From Rhodobacterales bacterium RIFCSPHIGHO2_02_FULL_62_130 (lineage in GTDB: Bacteria; Pseudomonadota; Alphaproteobacteria; Rhodobacterales; Rhodobacteraceae): 48,626 bases of DNA. Below, piece by piece: positions 34,460-43,473 of the stretch; position 1 is the first letter of the stretch, and each line of letters starts with the position of its first letter. The stretch lies in NCBI GenBank assembly GCA_001828855.1, contig MHZT01000002.1:1-48626 (forward strand). Reading direction: 5' to 3'. A model generated the notes under the pieces. That model had not been told where the DNA came from. It did no database searches and worked only from the letters and a program-made list of their open reading frames with translations. The position numbers and the translations under genes are program-made.

Positions 34460-34484
34460 TGTTTTTTGCATCATGCAAAATACA
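34460..34484. promoter_or_regulatory. Operator B, GntR-type palindrome
   Basis: A 25-bp palindrome TGTTTTTTGC-N6-CAAAATACA, 15 bp before the aminotransferase ATG. Arms identical to operator A; only the six central bases differ (ATCATG here, TATAAT there). Confidence 0.7.
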
Positions 34485-34592
34485 TCCCACGCGAGGAGGA
34501 GTCGGTCAAGATGAAAGTTTTCAAGCGCGCAGGTACTCGCAGGCCCATCCGACACGCGCGATACAGCTACACTTAATAGAGTGTACAGGCCG

Positions 34593-35432
34593 CTATCTCG
34601 TGATTTGCCCATTCTGTACCGCCCGTCCGTGTACCGCGAGGGTCGCAGCGAACCGCTGACATCTGAACCGTTGGACGACATCGAGCACTTGGGCATCATA
34701 GGCGGCTTGGCCGATCAGTTTGCACAAATCTGATGCATGAAACTGCCAGTTCTTGCTGGGAGCAGCGGCAATAAGTCGATGCAGCTCCAGTTCTTCCGGC
34801 GTGGACCGCTTCGGTACCGCAAGCACATTTGGTTTCGCAGCAGAGTCGGGCGAAGTCCGCCACCGGCGCATGAAGCCCAGAAGAAACCCCGCGGGCACAG
34901 CTGTATTCCCCCGAGCTCTGTTGAAAGCAAGGAAGCGCTCCCAGATGACCTGCGTATCGACGTTCCAGCAGGCGAGCGACGCTTTCGCAGCTTTGATCAG
35001 ATCCGCCCAAGGTGTGCGATACACGTTGGTCCCTGCATCAATCTCGATCCTTTCTGCAAAGATATTTTTGTTTTTAGACTCTCTAGATAGTGATGTGTCG
35101 CCTGAGGCTGACACGACATCTGGCAGGGCATCGGCATCAGCGGTTCCTCCGAACCGGAAGAGCCACGGCGCGAACTTACCGTTCGGCTTCCACCGGGCAA
35201 GTGCCAGGCTTGACGCAGCGAGCTCGACCAGTAGCGCCGTCAAATGCTGCCGTGACACCCCCATCTTTTCGGCAAGGCTGCCCAGCGTGAACGCGGCCGT
35301 TCCGCGCTCGAGCCCGTTGTAGCCATCCTTCCAGGCGATGCCGTCGAGGATGATCGTCGCGAGCTTGTGCGCCGCCGTGGAGAGCGGCGTTTCCGTGATG
35401 CGGCGCAGAATGGCGCCGGTCGTGAGTTCCAT
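34593..35432 (-). CDS. HTH-containing hypothetical protein
   Basis: About 279 residues from the ATG at 35432 (MELTTGAILRRITE). Residues 15-90 contain a winged-helix-like part (TLGSLAEKMGVSRQHLTALL), with a wing near LARWKPNGKFAPWLF. The middle is polar and the C-terminal part has a repeat of helical segments (WERFLAFNRARG, WQFHASDLCKLIGQAAYDAQ). No signal peptide. It may bind DNA in transfer or replication control; it resembles no family I can name with confidence. It lies downstream of and convergent to nothing, between the catabolic island and the transfer region. An ATG at 35501 would add 23 residues. Confidence 0.6.
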   Translation of the reverse strand: MELTTGAILRRITETPLSTAAHKLATIILDGIAWKDGYNGLERGTAAFTLGSLAEKMGVSRQHLTALLVELAASSLALARWKPNGKFAPWLFRFGGTADADALPDVVSASGDTSLSRESKNKNIFAERIEIDAGTNVYRTPWADLIKAAKASLACWNVDTQVIWERFLAFNRARGNTAVPAGFLLGFMRRWRTSPDSAAKPNVLAVPKRSTPEELELHRLIAAAPSKNWQFHASDLCKLIGQAAYDAQVLDVVQRFRCQRFAATLAVHGRAVQNGQITR

Positions 35433-35649
35433 GATGTGTCGTTCCGTCTTTGGGCGACACCAGACCGTGAGGTGTGCGAAATTTCGTTCCGGCAAAGGCA
35501 TTTGCCGGTTGAACGGACCCAAAGCTCGCGCTAAATTCCCACTACCACGAGGAAATCAGTGCGGCGTCGGGCCTATGGTCTGGCGTCGTTTCTGTTTTTG
35601 GGGGCCTTAGTCTTTCGATCGTTTGAGATCAGGCTGGCACGTCAGGTCA

Positions 35650-36294
35650 TCAGTAGCGCACCTCCTCGAAGCCGTAGGTGCCCTCGTAGTCGGTCCAGTC
35701 GACGAAGACGCCGCGGAACCAATAGTCAGAGCAGCTAGTCCCCGGGCGGAACGCTGAAGCGGACGGAACCCGGGCCGGCGTGGACCGCGCCCAGGCGAAG
35801 TCACCCTGTTCGCCGTAGGTCCCCTCGCGGATTGTCGACCAGGTGTTGCAGTCACCGTCCCTGTTGCGATGTCGCCGGTATTCGACCTGGAAGACATGGA
35901 TTGAGCGCACGAAGTCGTAAGCCGGATCGGAAATGTCGACGTCCGCCCGGTCTTGGACCAGATAAAGCTCGGCAGGGCTCTCGCCCCAGGACTCGTGAAG
36001 TTGCTCTCTTCCCTCACGCAGCGCGATCTCGAACAGCCGCTCCATGGGGGCTTTCTCGCGGTTCAAAGATGCCCGCATCGGGCAGTTCCAGATCTGCAGC
36101 GGCGGCTCGACCGGCCAAGGCGTGATCCGAGCGATGAAGACAGCACGGGCGTGGGCACATTCCGCTGAAGCCGGCCAGCCGCCTGCAAGGCAGAGAAGGA
36201 TTGCACAATCGACGGGATAGGCGGCAACCGGCGCCGCAAGCGATAGGGAGACTGCGGTCGCTGCGACGGCGGCCGCGGCTCGTAGAGAGTTCAT
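35650..36294 (-). CDS. Exported Cys-rich protein, TrbM-like N-terminus
   Basis: A 214-residue protein with a clear signal peptide (MNSLRAAAAVAATAVSLSLA, cleaved after VAA). The mature start VDCAILLCLAGGWPASAEC followed by RITPWPVEPPLQIWNCPM recalls the Cys motif of TrbM/KikA conjugation proteins and suggests disulphide bonds in the periplasm. The C-terminal half is aromatic and acidic (YWFRGVFVDWTDYEGTYG). AAGGAAA precedes the ATG. It reads away from the virB operon and is 60 bp from the next small exported gene on the same strand. The role in transfer is inferred from context. Confidence 0.6.
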   Translation of the reverse strand: MNSLRAAAAVAATAVSLSLAAPVAAYPVDCAILLCLAGGWPASAECAHARAVFIARITPWPVEPPLQIWNCPMRASLNREKAPMERLFEIALREGREQLHESWGESPAELYLVQDRADVDISDPAYDFVRSIHVFQVEYRRHRNRDGDCNTWSTIREGTYGEQGDFAWARSTPARVPSASAFRPGTSCSDYWFRGVFVDWTDYEGTYGFEEVRY

Positions 36295-36354
36295 TACTGG
36301 TTTCCTTGTGAAAGAGCCTGAAGGGAAGGAGCAGGGAGGCTTGTTTTGGCGAGG

Positions 36355-36657
36355 TCAACCGTCGGGCTCGGTGCCGAGCGCCTGATAGTCGCGGATCGCG
36401 CGGTTGATCTCTTCGGACACTTCTGCTCGCGCGGCATCCAGACAGCGCAGATAGGCCTGCGCCTCATCGAAATAGGCCGTGAACTCCTGCCCGAGCTCCA
36501 CGCGAAACTCGGCACGCGTGGCGGCATCCATGACCGGCGCGGGCGGGACAGGCGGCAGGCAGTCCAGTGCCGTCGCAGCATGAGCGACCCCGCAGACAGG
36601 GATTGTGAGCAGGGCGGCGGCGACGAGGCGTGTTCGGCTTGAGGTGAGAGGTGGCAT
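36355..36657 (-). CDS. Small exported protein near the virB operon
   Basis: About 100 residues from the ATG at 36657 (MPPLTSSRTRLVAAALLTIP), with a signal peptide ending AHA. The mature part is helical and acidic with two Cys (LDCLPP and LRCLDAARAEVSEEI), so one disulphide is possible. It is in one direction with the TrbM-like gene and divergent from the virB operon. No family recognised. Start chosen for the signal peptide; the ribosome site is weak. Confidence 0.5.
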   Translation of the reverse strand: MPPLTSSRTRLVAAALLTIPVCGVAHAATALDCLPPVPPAPVMDAATRAEFRVELGQEFTAYFDEAQAYLRCLDAARAEVSEEINRAIRDYQALGTEPDG

Positions 36658-36704
36658 CCGCGGTCCGGAGATTTCAAAACATGTGCATGAATTGCAAAAC
36701 ACCG

Positions 36705-36719
36705 CTATTGACGCAATAG
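36705..36719. promoter_or_regulatory. Palindrome between divergent transfer genes
   Basis: CTATTG-ACG-CAATAG is a perfect inverted repeat in the 170-bp gap between the divergent small exported gene and the virB operon. It overlaps a TTGACG that could serve as a -35 box. A regulator of transfer may bind here. Confidence 0.4.
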
Positions 36720-36826
36720 TATTCTACCGCTAGTGGTGCCGTCACGTTGCGCGACGACATGTTTCTCATCAGCGCGACATGCACTATGTTCTGCCGTGAG
36801 CGTGTTGCTTCGGAAGGTGCCAACCC

Positions 36827-37147
36827 ATGAGGAACTTGACCCCGGTGATCTTGCAGGCCGGACTGAAGGAGGCCCTGACCGAAGGCGGCATCGTCGAAGC
36901 CCTCTGTGTCGAGGACGCAAAGAAGGTTCTCAATGTCTGGCAAGGCACCTGGCGCATCCAGTTGCGCCTTGGCGACCAGACAGCCCTTCTTGTAATCTCG
37001 CGCGGGCTCGAACCACGGGAATTCAAGACCGTCACCGGTCTCATCTCCTTCGCGGTCGAGTTGGGTCTGACCACGGTTCCCGTTCCTTTGAAGAAGGGCG
37101 AGAAGGCGACCTGGACCCATGACACGGAGGCGGACCCTAACTCGTGA
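36827..37147 (+). CDS. Hypothetical protein at the head of the virB operon
   Basis: A 106-residue soluble protein (MRNLTPVILQAGLKEALTEG) with no signal peptide. It has a likely alpha/beta layout (WRIQLRLGDQTALLVIS, then EFKTVTGLISFAVELG). GGAAGG precedes the ATG, and its 3' end overlaps the virB1-like gene by 29 bp, so it belongs to the operon. I do not recognise a family; a regulatory or chaperone role is possible. Confidence 0.55.
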   Translation: MRNLTPVILQAGLKEALTEGGIVEALCVEDAKKVLNVWQGTWRIQLRLGDQTALLVISRGLEPREFKTVTGLISFAVELGLTTVPVPLKKGEKATWTHDTEADPNS

Positions 37148-37829
37148 TCTGACCCTCTGCGGCGGGCTGGCGCTCTGGCTTGTTGCCGCACAAGGCGCAG
37201 TCGCCGAGGTCATTGACCTGGGGGCAGGATCAGAGGACCTACGGGTTCGGGCCAGCGTTCTCGATTTTGGCAAAGCGCTTCCCAAACGCGGCGATCTGAA
37301 CGGCGCTAGGTTCACAGATGATGTTGAGACTGATGCAGCTGATGAAGGTCTCGTTGTGCTTGCGTCCTATGGCACAACCCAGAAAGGGAGGGGTCCGCGT
37401 GGCACGGCCGAGATCGAGGACCTCGTACTCGACGTTGGTGACGACTACCTCCGCCATCCGGCGCTGAAAGCGGCGGGACTTTCCGGCACGGAATGGCTCG
37501 CGCTCTTCCGGGCCAACATCGCCGTGGAATCCGCTTTCAATCCGAATGCGCGCTCATCGGTCGGGGCCATCGGGCTTGGGCAACTGATGCCCGGAACCGC
37601 TGATCTGCTCGGCGTCGATCCCCATGATCCTGAAGACAACCTGCACGGCTCGGCCCGCTATCTCCTCGCGCAGCTTGAGGACTTCGGCGCTACTGATCTT
37701 GCACTCGCTGCCTACAACGCCGGACCCGAAGCGGTCCGCGATTACGGCGGCATTCCCCCTTATGCCGAAACCGAGGGCCATGTGGCCAAGGTTCTACGGC
37801 TGACCAACGCAACCCTCAGTTCGGAGTAA
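37119..37829 (+). CDS. virB1: VirB1-like lytic transglycosylase
   Basis: A 236-residue exported protein. The signal peptide (LCGGLALWLVAAQGAVAE) is followed by a variable stretch and a SLT domain at about 105-215. Catalytic Glu137 is in AVESAFNPNA, then GAIGLGQLMPGTADLLGVD and ALAAYNAGP. It cuts peptidoglycan to let the secretion channel be built. The active site is in family form. A second SLT domain is found in the gene at 41071, so this operon has two such enzymes. Confidence 0.88.
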   Translation: MTRRRTLTRDLTLCGGLALWLVAAQGAVAEVIDLGAGSEDLRVRASVLDFGKALPKRGDLNGARFTDDVETDAADEGLVVLASYGTTQKGRGPRGTAEIEDLVLDVGDDYLRHPALKAAGLSGTEWLALFRANIAVESAFNPNARSSVGAIGLGQLMPGTADLLGVDPHDPEDNLHGSARYLLAQLEDFGATDLALAAYNAGPEAVRDYGGIPPYAETEGHVAKVLRLTNATLSSE

Positions 37830-37834
37830 TCCAC

Positions 37835-38149
37835 ATGTTCCGCAATTTTTTCGGCGCGCGCTTGCCGCGCCTGGCTTTGCACACCCTTTTGCTGGCCCTG
37901 CCCTTCGCGGCGATCCTCGCGGAGCCTGCCCTCGCACAGAACCTCGACCCGCTGGAAAACATGCTCCAGGTCGTGGTGGACGGCCTTACCGGTCCGATCG
38001 GGCGGCTGATCGCGATCCTCGCTGTCGTGGCGGCAGGCTACATGATGTTCACCGGACGCCTGAACTGGCCGTTGTTCCTCGCGATCTTCTTCGGTGTGGT
38101 CCTCGTCTTCTCGGCCGCGACCATCATCGACGGCTTTGCGGCCCCTTGA
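37835..38149 (+). CDS. virB2: VirB2-like major pilin
   Basis: A 104-residue prepilin: a long signal peptide (HTLLLALPFAAILAEPALA), then two hydrophobic helices (LIAILAVVAAGYMMFTGRL and a second near 80-100), the usual VirB2 layout. GGAG lies before the ATG, 5 bp after virB1. It forms the pilus shaft. Confidence 0.85.
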   Translation: MFRNFFGARLPRLALHTLLLALPFAAILAEPALAQNLDPLENMLQVVVDGLTGPIGRLIAILAVVAAGYMMFTGRLNWPLFLAIFFGVVLVFSAATIIDGFAAP

Positions 38150-38206
38150 CGCGGGATCGGCGACAGGTCGGGTGGCATCGCACACCCGGCTTGGCCAATC
38201 CCCCGG

Positions 38207-38491
38207 ATGTTCCCCATGCATGACGCGCCTCTGTTTCTCGGTCTCACCCGGCCGCCGAAGATCTTCGGCCTGCCCATCGGCTACTTCGTGAGCCTGATGC
38301 TGGGCTCGGTCATCCCGTTCGTGGGCGCAAACGACTGGCGGTTTCTGCTGATCGGTGTCGTTGGCTATCCGGTCTTGTGGTTCGTGGCAGACCGCAATCC
38401 GAACCTCTTCGAGACGGTCGCGGTGGTCTTTTCCCGGACCCCGCGCACGCGAGGCAAGTCGGCCTTTGCCGGAGATCGCCATGTCAGCTGA
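38207..38491 (+). CDS. virB3: VirB3-like inner-membrane protein
   Basis: About 94 residues with the VirB3 start APLFLGLTRPPKIFGLPIGY and one or two hydrophobic stretches. It associates with VirB4 in the inner membrane. The 3' end overlaps virB4 by 11 bp. An ATG at 38216 has a slightly better GGA site and would drop three residues. Confidence 0.85.
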   Translation: MFPMHDAPLFLGLTRPPKIFGLPIGYFVSLMLGSVIPFVGANDWRFLLIGVVGYPVLWFVADRNPNLFETVAVVFSRTPRTRGKSAFAGDRHVS

Positions 38492-40859
38492 TCTCAAATC
38501 CCTCTTCCCGGCCACTCCGGCGCTTCGATCTGTCTTGCGGCCTGAGGATCTCGCAGCCGAGACCCTCGCCCGGCACTTGCCCTGGCTCTCCGCACCTGCG
38601 GACAATCTGATCCTGACCCGGCAAGGTGACCTGATCGCCTCTGCCGTGGTCGAGGGGCAGGACAGTTTCACGACGGAAGAGGGGGACCTCTCGCTCGCGA
38701 CCACCTCACTTGCGCGGCTGATCGGCCAGTTGGGCGAAGACTTTGGGTTCCATGTCTCCAAGCTGACCCTGCCGGACGCACCCCAGCTGAAGCCCTTCGA
38801 TGGTAAGGGCACTGGGACCGAATTCGCGGCCATGGTCGATACCCGCTGGCAAGGGCATCTTCGCGCACGCACGCTGAAGCGGCGGGCGCTGGTGGTGTCC
38901 CTCATCCTGCGCCCCACGGCGCTGAAACGTGCCCCCCTTATAGGTGCACTTTTCAAGGCGGCCTTCACAGGCGATCTCGGTCAGCGGATCGAACGCCTGA
39001 ATGAAGCGATGGGGCTTTTGGCCGGAGCTTGCCAGGGTCTGGGCTTCCGGCGGCTGACCGTTTCCTCCGGGGAATGGCTCGGTCTCCTGGGCGTCCTCCT
39101 CGGACAGCCGATGGCCAAGGTCCTACCGATGCGCGGCCAGTTTCTGAGTGCGGCTATAGCATCGTCGCAGATGACGTTTGCTGGCAAGCGGGTGGAAATC
39201 GATACCGGTGCCGGGCAGCACTTCGGGACGATCTTCGGCGTGAAATCCTATCCGGCCCGCACCTGGGCGCGGATGCTCGATGCGCTGGAACTGCCCTACG
39301 ACATCGTCATCACCAACAGCTTCACGCCCGCCCGCAACAACGAGATCGAAGAGCGCATCAAGCGCACGGCACGTCAGATGCGCGCCTCTGAGGACGCCGC
39401 CGAAACCCTGCGACAGGAGCTTTACGAGGCCGCAGACAATGTCGCCTCGGGCAGACAGGTCTTCGGCAAGCATCACCTGACCGTAATGGTCACGGGCAAA
39501 ACCCCGGAACAGCTGGAAGAGGCCGCCTCCGAAGTCTGGCGGGCGGGGCAGGATTGCGGGGCGACCCTCGTGCGCGAGAGCTTCGCGGCCCGCGCGGCCT
39601 GGTTTGCCCAAGCCCCAGGCAACTGGGCCTACCGCCCGCGCACCGCCCTTCTGTCGGCCCAGAACTTTGCCCACCTCGCGGCCCTGCATCGGGTGACCGA
39701 GGGCCGCCCGAAGGTGCAATCGCCCTGGGGCGAGACGATCACGGCGCTGCCGACGGTGACCTCGAGCCTTTACCGTTTCAATTTCCACGACAAAGGCGAG
39801 CGGGGAGCCGAGCCGAGCGCTGGCCACACGCTGGTTCTCGGCCGAACCGGATCTGGCAAGACTCTCGGCACGGCTTTCCTCATGGCGCAGGCCCGGCGGG
39901 TGCATGCCCGCATCCTCGTCATTGACAAGGACCGGGGCCTCGAGATGGCCGTGCGCGCCTTGGGTGGAAGCTACTCTGCGATCAGGATCGGCGAGGCGAC
40001 CGGCCTCAATCCGTTCCAGACCGAGACCGATGAGCGCGGGGCGGCCTGGCTCACCGACTGGCTTGGTGACATCCTTGCAGGGTCGCGCCCCTTCGAGACC
40101 GCCCAAACCGTCAGCCTGAACGCCGCTGTCCGTCAGATTGTCACGGCCGATCCGCGGCTCAGGACGTTCGATGGCCTCGCCACCCTCGTCGCGTCAACAG
40201 ACGACGAGGGCGATCTTGTGGGCCGGGTCCGGGAATGGGGGCAGGGAGGCCGACATGGCTGGCTCTTTGGGCCCGGAGCCACATCCCAGATCAGCCTATC
40301 CGAGGATGTGGTCGGCATCGACATGTCGGAGATCCTCGATCTTGGGACCGAGCGCTCGGCACTTCTCGCCTATCTCTTCCGCCGCATCGAGCGGGTGATC
40401 GAGGATCGCCGTCCGACCCTCATCGTCATCGATGAAGCCTGGAAGATGCTTGACGATCCGATCTTCGAGAAGCGCCTGCACGATTGGCTTGTCACCATGC
40501 GGAAGAAGAACGCCGTGGTGATGATGCTGACTCAGACACCCACCCATCTGACCCGAGTCAAGGTTGGGCAGATCATCGCAGAAAGCGTGGTGACGCAACT
40601 GCTCTACCCGAACCCGCGTGCCAACCCAGAGGATTACCGGATCCTGCGGCTGAACGAGAAAGAGGCCGAGTTTCTCTGCACGCCCACCGGTGGCCTGCGC
40701 CTCGCTCTCCTGCGCTCAGCCGGAGACTCGGTCTTCGTGAACATGGATCTCGCGGCCCTCGGACCTGCACTCACCGTTCTCGGCGGCGGCCGATCCGGCG
40801 AAGACCGCGCCCCCTATGCCTGGCGCGATGCCCCTGATTTCTGGAAGGACATGACGTGA
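38481..40859 (+). CDS. virB4: VirB4-like transfer ATPase
   Basis: A 792-residue ATPase. Walker A GRTGSGKT lies near 454, Walker [14 protein letters not shown] near 649, and a Gln-rich [10 protein letters not shown] segment follows. The N-terminal third carries the usual VirB4 CagE/TrbE part. It powers pilus assembly and substrate transfer from the inner-membrane face. GGAG precedes the ATG at 38481. The stop overlaps the GTG of the lipoprotein gene. Confidence 0.93.
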   Translation: MSADLKSLFPATPALRSVLRPEDLAAETLARHLPWLSAPADNLILTRQGDLIASAVVEGQDSFTTEEGDLSLATTSLARLIGQLGEDFGFHVSKLTLPDAPQLKPFDGKGTGTEFAAMVDTRWQGHLRARTLKRRALVVSLILRPTALKRAPLIGALFKAAFTGDLGQRIERLNEAMGLLAGACQGLGFRRLTVSSGEWLGLLGVLLGQPMAKVLPMRGQFLSAAIASSQMTFAGKRVEIDTGAGQHFGTIFGVKSYPARTWARMLDALELPYDIVITNSFTPARNNEIEERIKRTARQMRASEDAAETLRQELYEAADNVASGRQVFGKHHLTVMVTGKTPEQLEEAASEVWRAGQDCGATLVRESFAARAAWFAQAPGNWAYRPRTALLSAQNFAHLAALHRVTEGRPKVQSPWGETITALPTVTSSLYRFNFHDKGERGAEPSAGHTLVLGRTGSGKTLGTAFLMAQARRVHARILVIDKDRGLEMAVRALGGSYSAIRIGEATGLNPFQTETDERGAAWLTDWLGDILAGSRPFETAQTVSLNAAVRQIVTADPRLRTFDGLATLVASTDDEGDLVGRVREWGQGGRHGWLFGPGATSQISLSEDVVGIDMSEILDLGTERSALLAYLFRRIERVIEDRRPTLIVIDEAWKMLDDPIFEKRLHDWLVTMRKKNAVVMMLTQTPTHLTRVKVGQIIAESVVTQLLYPNPRANPEDYRILRLNEKEAEFLCTPTGGLRLALLRSAGDSVFVNMDLAALGPALTVLGGGRSGEDRAPYAWRDAPDFWKDMT

Positions 40860-41062
40860 CCCGACACGACCGCCTGATCCCTCTCTCCCTTCTCGGGATC
40901 ACTCTCCTTTCCGCCTGCGCCGGCGTCGAGACGGGGGCCGTTTCCCCCTGCCACGGCCAGTTCCGGGCCGAGGGCAAATACTTCGCGGCGCGGGAGCAAA
41001 GCGACGGCACGACAGTCATTGTCTCGACGATGAACGCGCCCGACACGCTCTGCGGGAACTGA
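40856..41062 (+). CDS. VirB7-like small lipoprotein
   Basis: A 68-residue protein from a GTG that overlaps the virB4 stop. The N-terminus ends in a lipobox LLSAC (Cys about 21), so the mature form is a lipid-anchored protein of about 48 residues with one more Cys pair. Size and place in the operon fit VirB7, which anchors VirB9 in the outer membrane, but sequence similarity cannot be claimed. Confidence 0.6.
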   Translation: MTRHDRLIPLSLLGITLLSACAGVETGAVSPCHGQFRAEGKYFAAREQSDGTTVIVSTMNAPDTLCGN

Positions 41063-41070
41063 GCCACCGC

Positions 41071-42180
41071 ATGCGTCGCGCACCCCTCCTTCTCGGGCTT
41101 CTCCTGGGCACTGCGCTGCCCGTGGGCCTCATGGCCCAAGGCGTGCCAATCATCGACGGTTCGCGGCTCTCGAACTTCATCTCGCGACTTGCCGAACAGG
41201 CTGCAGACGCCGTGAAGCAGGGAGAGAAACTCGCCACGCGCTCCGAGCTCAGCGAGATCGAAGACGACCAGCTGGCGGCCTATGAGCGTTTCCTCGCGGA
41301 TACGACCGGCGTGACCGACCTCAGCGGCTTTGAGATGGGGTCGGGCTCCTTTCCGCCTGCCGATGAAGTCTATCCTCTTGAGGAGACCAGCCCGGAAAGC
41401 CAGCGGCTCTTCGGGGAAGGTGAGACGGTCGAGGCGATGATCATCGCGACAGCCGCGCGCTATGAGACGCACCCCGGTGTCGTGAAAGTCGGGCTCACGC
41501 CCACGACCTGGCGCATTCTTTTCCAGTCGCTGGTGAAGCAGGAAAGCGGGTTTTCCAACGCGGCGATCAGCCCGGTCGGTGCCATGGGGTTTTGCCAGTT
41601 GATGCCGGGCACTGCCGCCGATCTCGGCGTCGATCCAACCGATCCGCTGCAGAACCTCGATGGTGGCGCGCGCTACCTCGCGACCCAGCTCAACAGCTTT
41701 GGCCGGATCGACTTCGCGCTCGCGGCCTATAACGCCGGGCCCGGCAACGTCCAGAAATACGGTGGGATCCCACCTTTCGAGGAAACCCAGAACTATGTCC
41801 GCCGGATCTCGGGTTACTACGACGCCTATCTCTCGGTGATCACCGGGGCGGACGTGACAGGCACTTTGGCGGGGGTGGAGGGTGCGAGTGCCGAGTGGGG
41901 CAACATCTCCTCGGCCTTCATCGGCTATTCCGGCCAGCAGTCGGGGCAGATCGAGTCGGCAATGGCGCGGATCAAGGGCTTCCTTGAAGAGGCCAAGCCC
42001 CTGACCCCGAAAGAAGCAGTCGACCAGAACACTTACATGCTCGCCGAACGCGCGCGTCTCATGGCCCTCACGCTCCGGTTGCGCGCGGGGGCGGTCAAAG
42101 TCGAGGCGGCGCGTGGGCTCTCGGACGCCGCGCAAGCCCTGCAATACACGACATTCTGGGAGTATTCGGATGCACCGTAA
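41071..42180 (+). CDS. VirB5-like protein with an embedded lytic transglycosylase domain
   Basis: A 369-residue exported protein. After the signal peptide, residues 23-86 ([15 protein letters not shown], then VTDLSGF) match the start of the VirB5 protein encoded next ([22 protein letters not shown]). Residues 143-250 are a SLT domain with catalytic Glu158 in [30 protein letters not shown] and [11 protein letters not shown]. Residues 285-369 again match VirB5 ([23 protein letters not shown], ending FWEYSDAP against FFDYSGAE). So a SLT domain seems to sit inside a VirB5 paralogue. It may place wall cutting at the pilus base or tip. Overlaps virB5 by 11 bp. Confidence 0.82.
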   Translation: MRRAPLLLGLLLGTALPVGLMAQGVPIIDGSRLSNFISRLAEQAADAVKQGEKLATRSELSEIEDDQLAAYERFLADTTGVTDLSGFEMGSGSFPPADEVYPLEETSPESQRLFGEGETVEAMIIATAARYETHPGVVKVGLTPTTWRILFQSLVKQESGFSNAAISPVGAMGFCQLMPGTAADLGVDPTDPLQNLDGGARYLATQLNSFGRIDFALAAYNAGPGNVQKYGGIPPFEETQNYVRRISGYYDAYLSVITGADVTGTLAGVEGASAEWGNISSAFIGYSGQQSGQIESAMARIKGFLEEAKPLTPKEAVDQNTYMLAERARLMALTLRLRAGAVKVEAARGLSDAAQALQYTTFWEYSDAP

Positions 42181-42967
42181 CCTCACGGCCGCGACAGCGG
42201 CGCTGTGTTTTGCCCTTCTCGGGTCAGCAGCCTTTGCACAGGGCGTGCCTGTCATCGACGGCACCAACCTCGCCAAGAACATCGAGCAGTTGCAAGCAGC
42301 CCTTCGCGATGCGGAAAACCAGATCGCGCAGATCGAGGAGTTGAAGAAGCAGGTCGAGACCGGTCTCGAACAGCTGACCAACCTCGAAGGCATCCTCGGA
42401 TCGATCTCAGGCCTGAACGAGATCGCGAGCCTTTACAATTCGGTGGAGGACCTGCGTTCGCGGGCGGCCAAGATCACAGACCTTTCCGGCTTCCAGGATG
42501 CGCTGACCATCGGGGATTTCGACGGGCTCCTGGACAGCCTGCTTGATGGCGACGTGACCATGGGCGACAAGATGGCCGCCGAGTACATGCGCGACACGCT
42601 GGAAGGGGCCGGGCTGACCTCTGAGACCCTGGCCGGCCTTTCGTCATCAGAGAACCCGCAGGACAAGCTCATCGCAACGACCGCGGCCACGAGTGCCACG
42701 GCGATGGGCGTGGCGCAGCTCTCCTACGAGGAAGCCGCCCAAAGCCTCGCCCGGATCGACGGCCTTGTTGATGAGATCGCGAACCAGGACACGCTCAAGG
42801 AAAGCATCGACCTCAACACCCGGATGGCCGCCGAGACCAACTACATGCTCGGCCAGATGTGGCGGCTGAACGCGGCTGCGGGTCTCGCGGCCGGGCAGAC
42901 TGGCGTCAACTGGGCCGCAGAACAAGCCAAGGAAAAGAGCTTCTTCGACTATTCGGGGGCCGAATGA
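42170..42967 (+). CDS. virB5: VirB5-like minor pilin
   Basis: A 265-residue exported protein. The signal peptide ends AFA; the mature form begins [14 protein letters not shown] and is nearly all helical ([20 protein letters not shown], then the C-terminal [20 protein letters not shown]). This is the VirB5/TrbJ-like pattern of pilus-tip proteins. GGGAG lies 7 bases before the ATG at 42170. Its paralogue lies directly upstream. Confidence 0.82.
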   Translation: MHRNLTAATAALCFALLGSAAFAQGVPVIDGTNLAKNIEQLQAALRDAENQIAQIEELKKQVETGLEQLTNLEGILGSISGLNEIASLYNSVEDLRSRAAKITDLSGFQDALTIGDFDGLLDSLLDGDVTMGDKMAAEYMRDTLEGAGLTSETLAGLSSSENPQDKLIATTAATSATAMGVAQLSYEEAAQSLARIDGLVDEIANQDTLKESIDLNTRMAAETNYMLGQMWRLNAAAGLAAGQTGVNWAAEQAKEKSFFDYSGAE

Positions 42968-43470
42968 TGCGGCGGGCTTCTTACCATGTCACGGCGATTG
43001 CTGTCCTGGTCTGCTTTGCCAGCTTCGCTGCGGCAGAAGACATCGCCACTTTCAGCGACGTTCAGCTAATCGAAGAGACCCGGGAAGCGGTAGGCGCGCA
43101 GGATGCGGAGGCCGCGCTGGACCTCCTGACCGAAATGCAGCGACGCGGGACCGGTATCTTTGCCGGGGCGGAGAGGAGTTCTTGCGGCGAGGTGATCGAC
43201 CTCCCCGAGGGGATCACCGACTGGCGCTTCAAAGGTGCCGCGCGGCAGGCTTACATTACAGCAGCGAAGACGAAGGCCCTGGAGGCGGGGACATGCGCTT
43301 GCCTCTTCGATGGCTTCAGCTTCGACATGTTCACGTCGGAAGTCCTGGGCAAGTCGTCTGTCGATCTCGTCAACGATGACCGGGCAGAGCTCGAGGCCTA
43401 TCTCAAGCAGCACCAACGCGAGACCGAGGCGCGCTATCGCGACCTCGAGACCGTCTGCCGGTCCATGTGA
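42964..43470 (+). CDS. Exported T4SS-associated protein of unknown function
   Basis: A 168-residue protein with a signal peptide (HVTAIAVLVCFASFAAAED). The mature part has four Cys (SSCGEV, GTCACLF, VCRSM), which suggests disulphides, and a central WRFKGAARQAYITAAKTKAL. The ATG overlaps the virB5 stop (ATGATG). It lies between virB5 and virB6, a slot often used for entry-exclusion or minor channel proteins. No family recognised. Confidence 0.6.
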   Translation: MMRRASYHVTAIAVLVCFASFAAAEDIATFSDVQLIEETREAVGAQDAEAALDLLTEMQRRGTGIFAGAERSSCGEVIDLPEGITDWRFKGAARQAYITAAKTKALEAGTCACLFDGFSFDMFTSEVLGKSSVDLVNDDRAELEAYLKQHQRETEARYRDLETVCRSM

Positions 43471-43473
43471 TTC

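Noticed and set aside
34511-34576. A 21-codon plus-strand frame with AGGAGGAG upstream
   Set aside because: The peptide is basic and unlike any family; the good ribosome site could be chance. It may be a leader peptide or remnant, but nothing supports it further.
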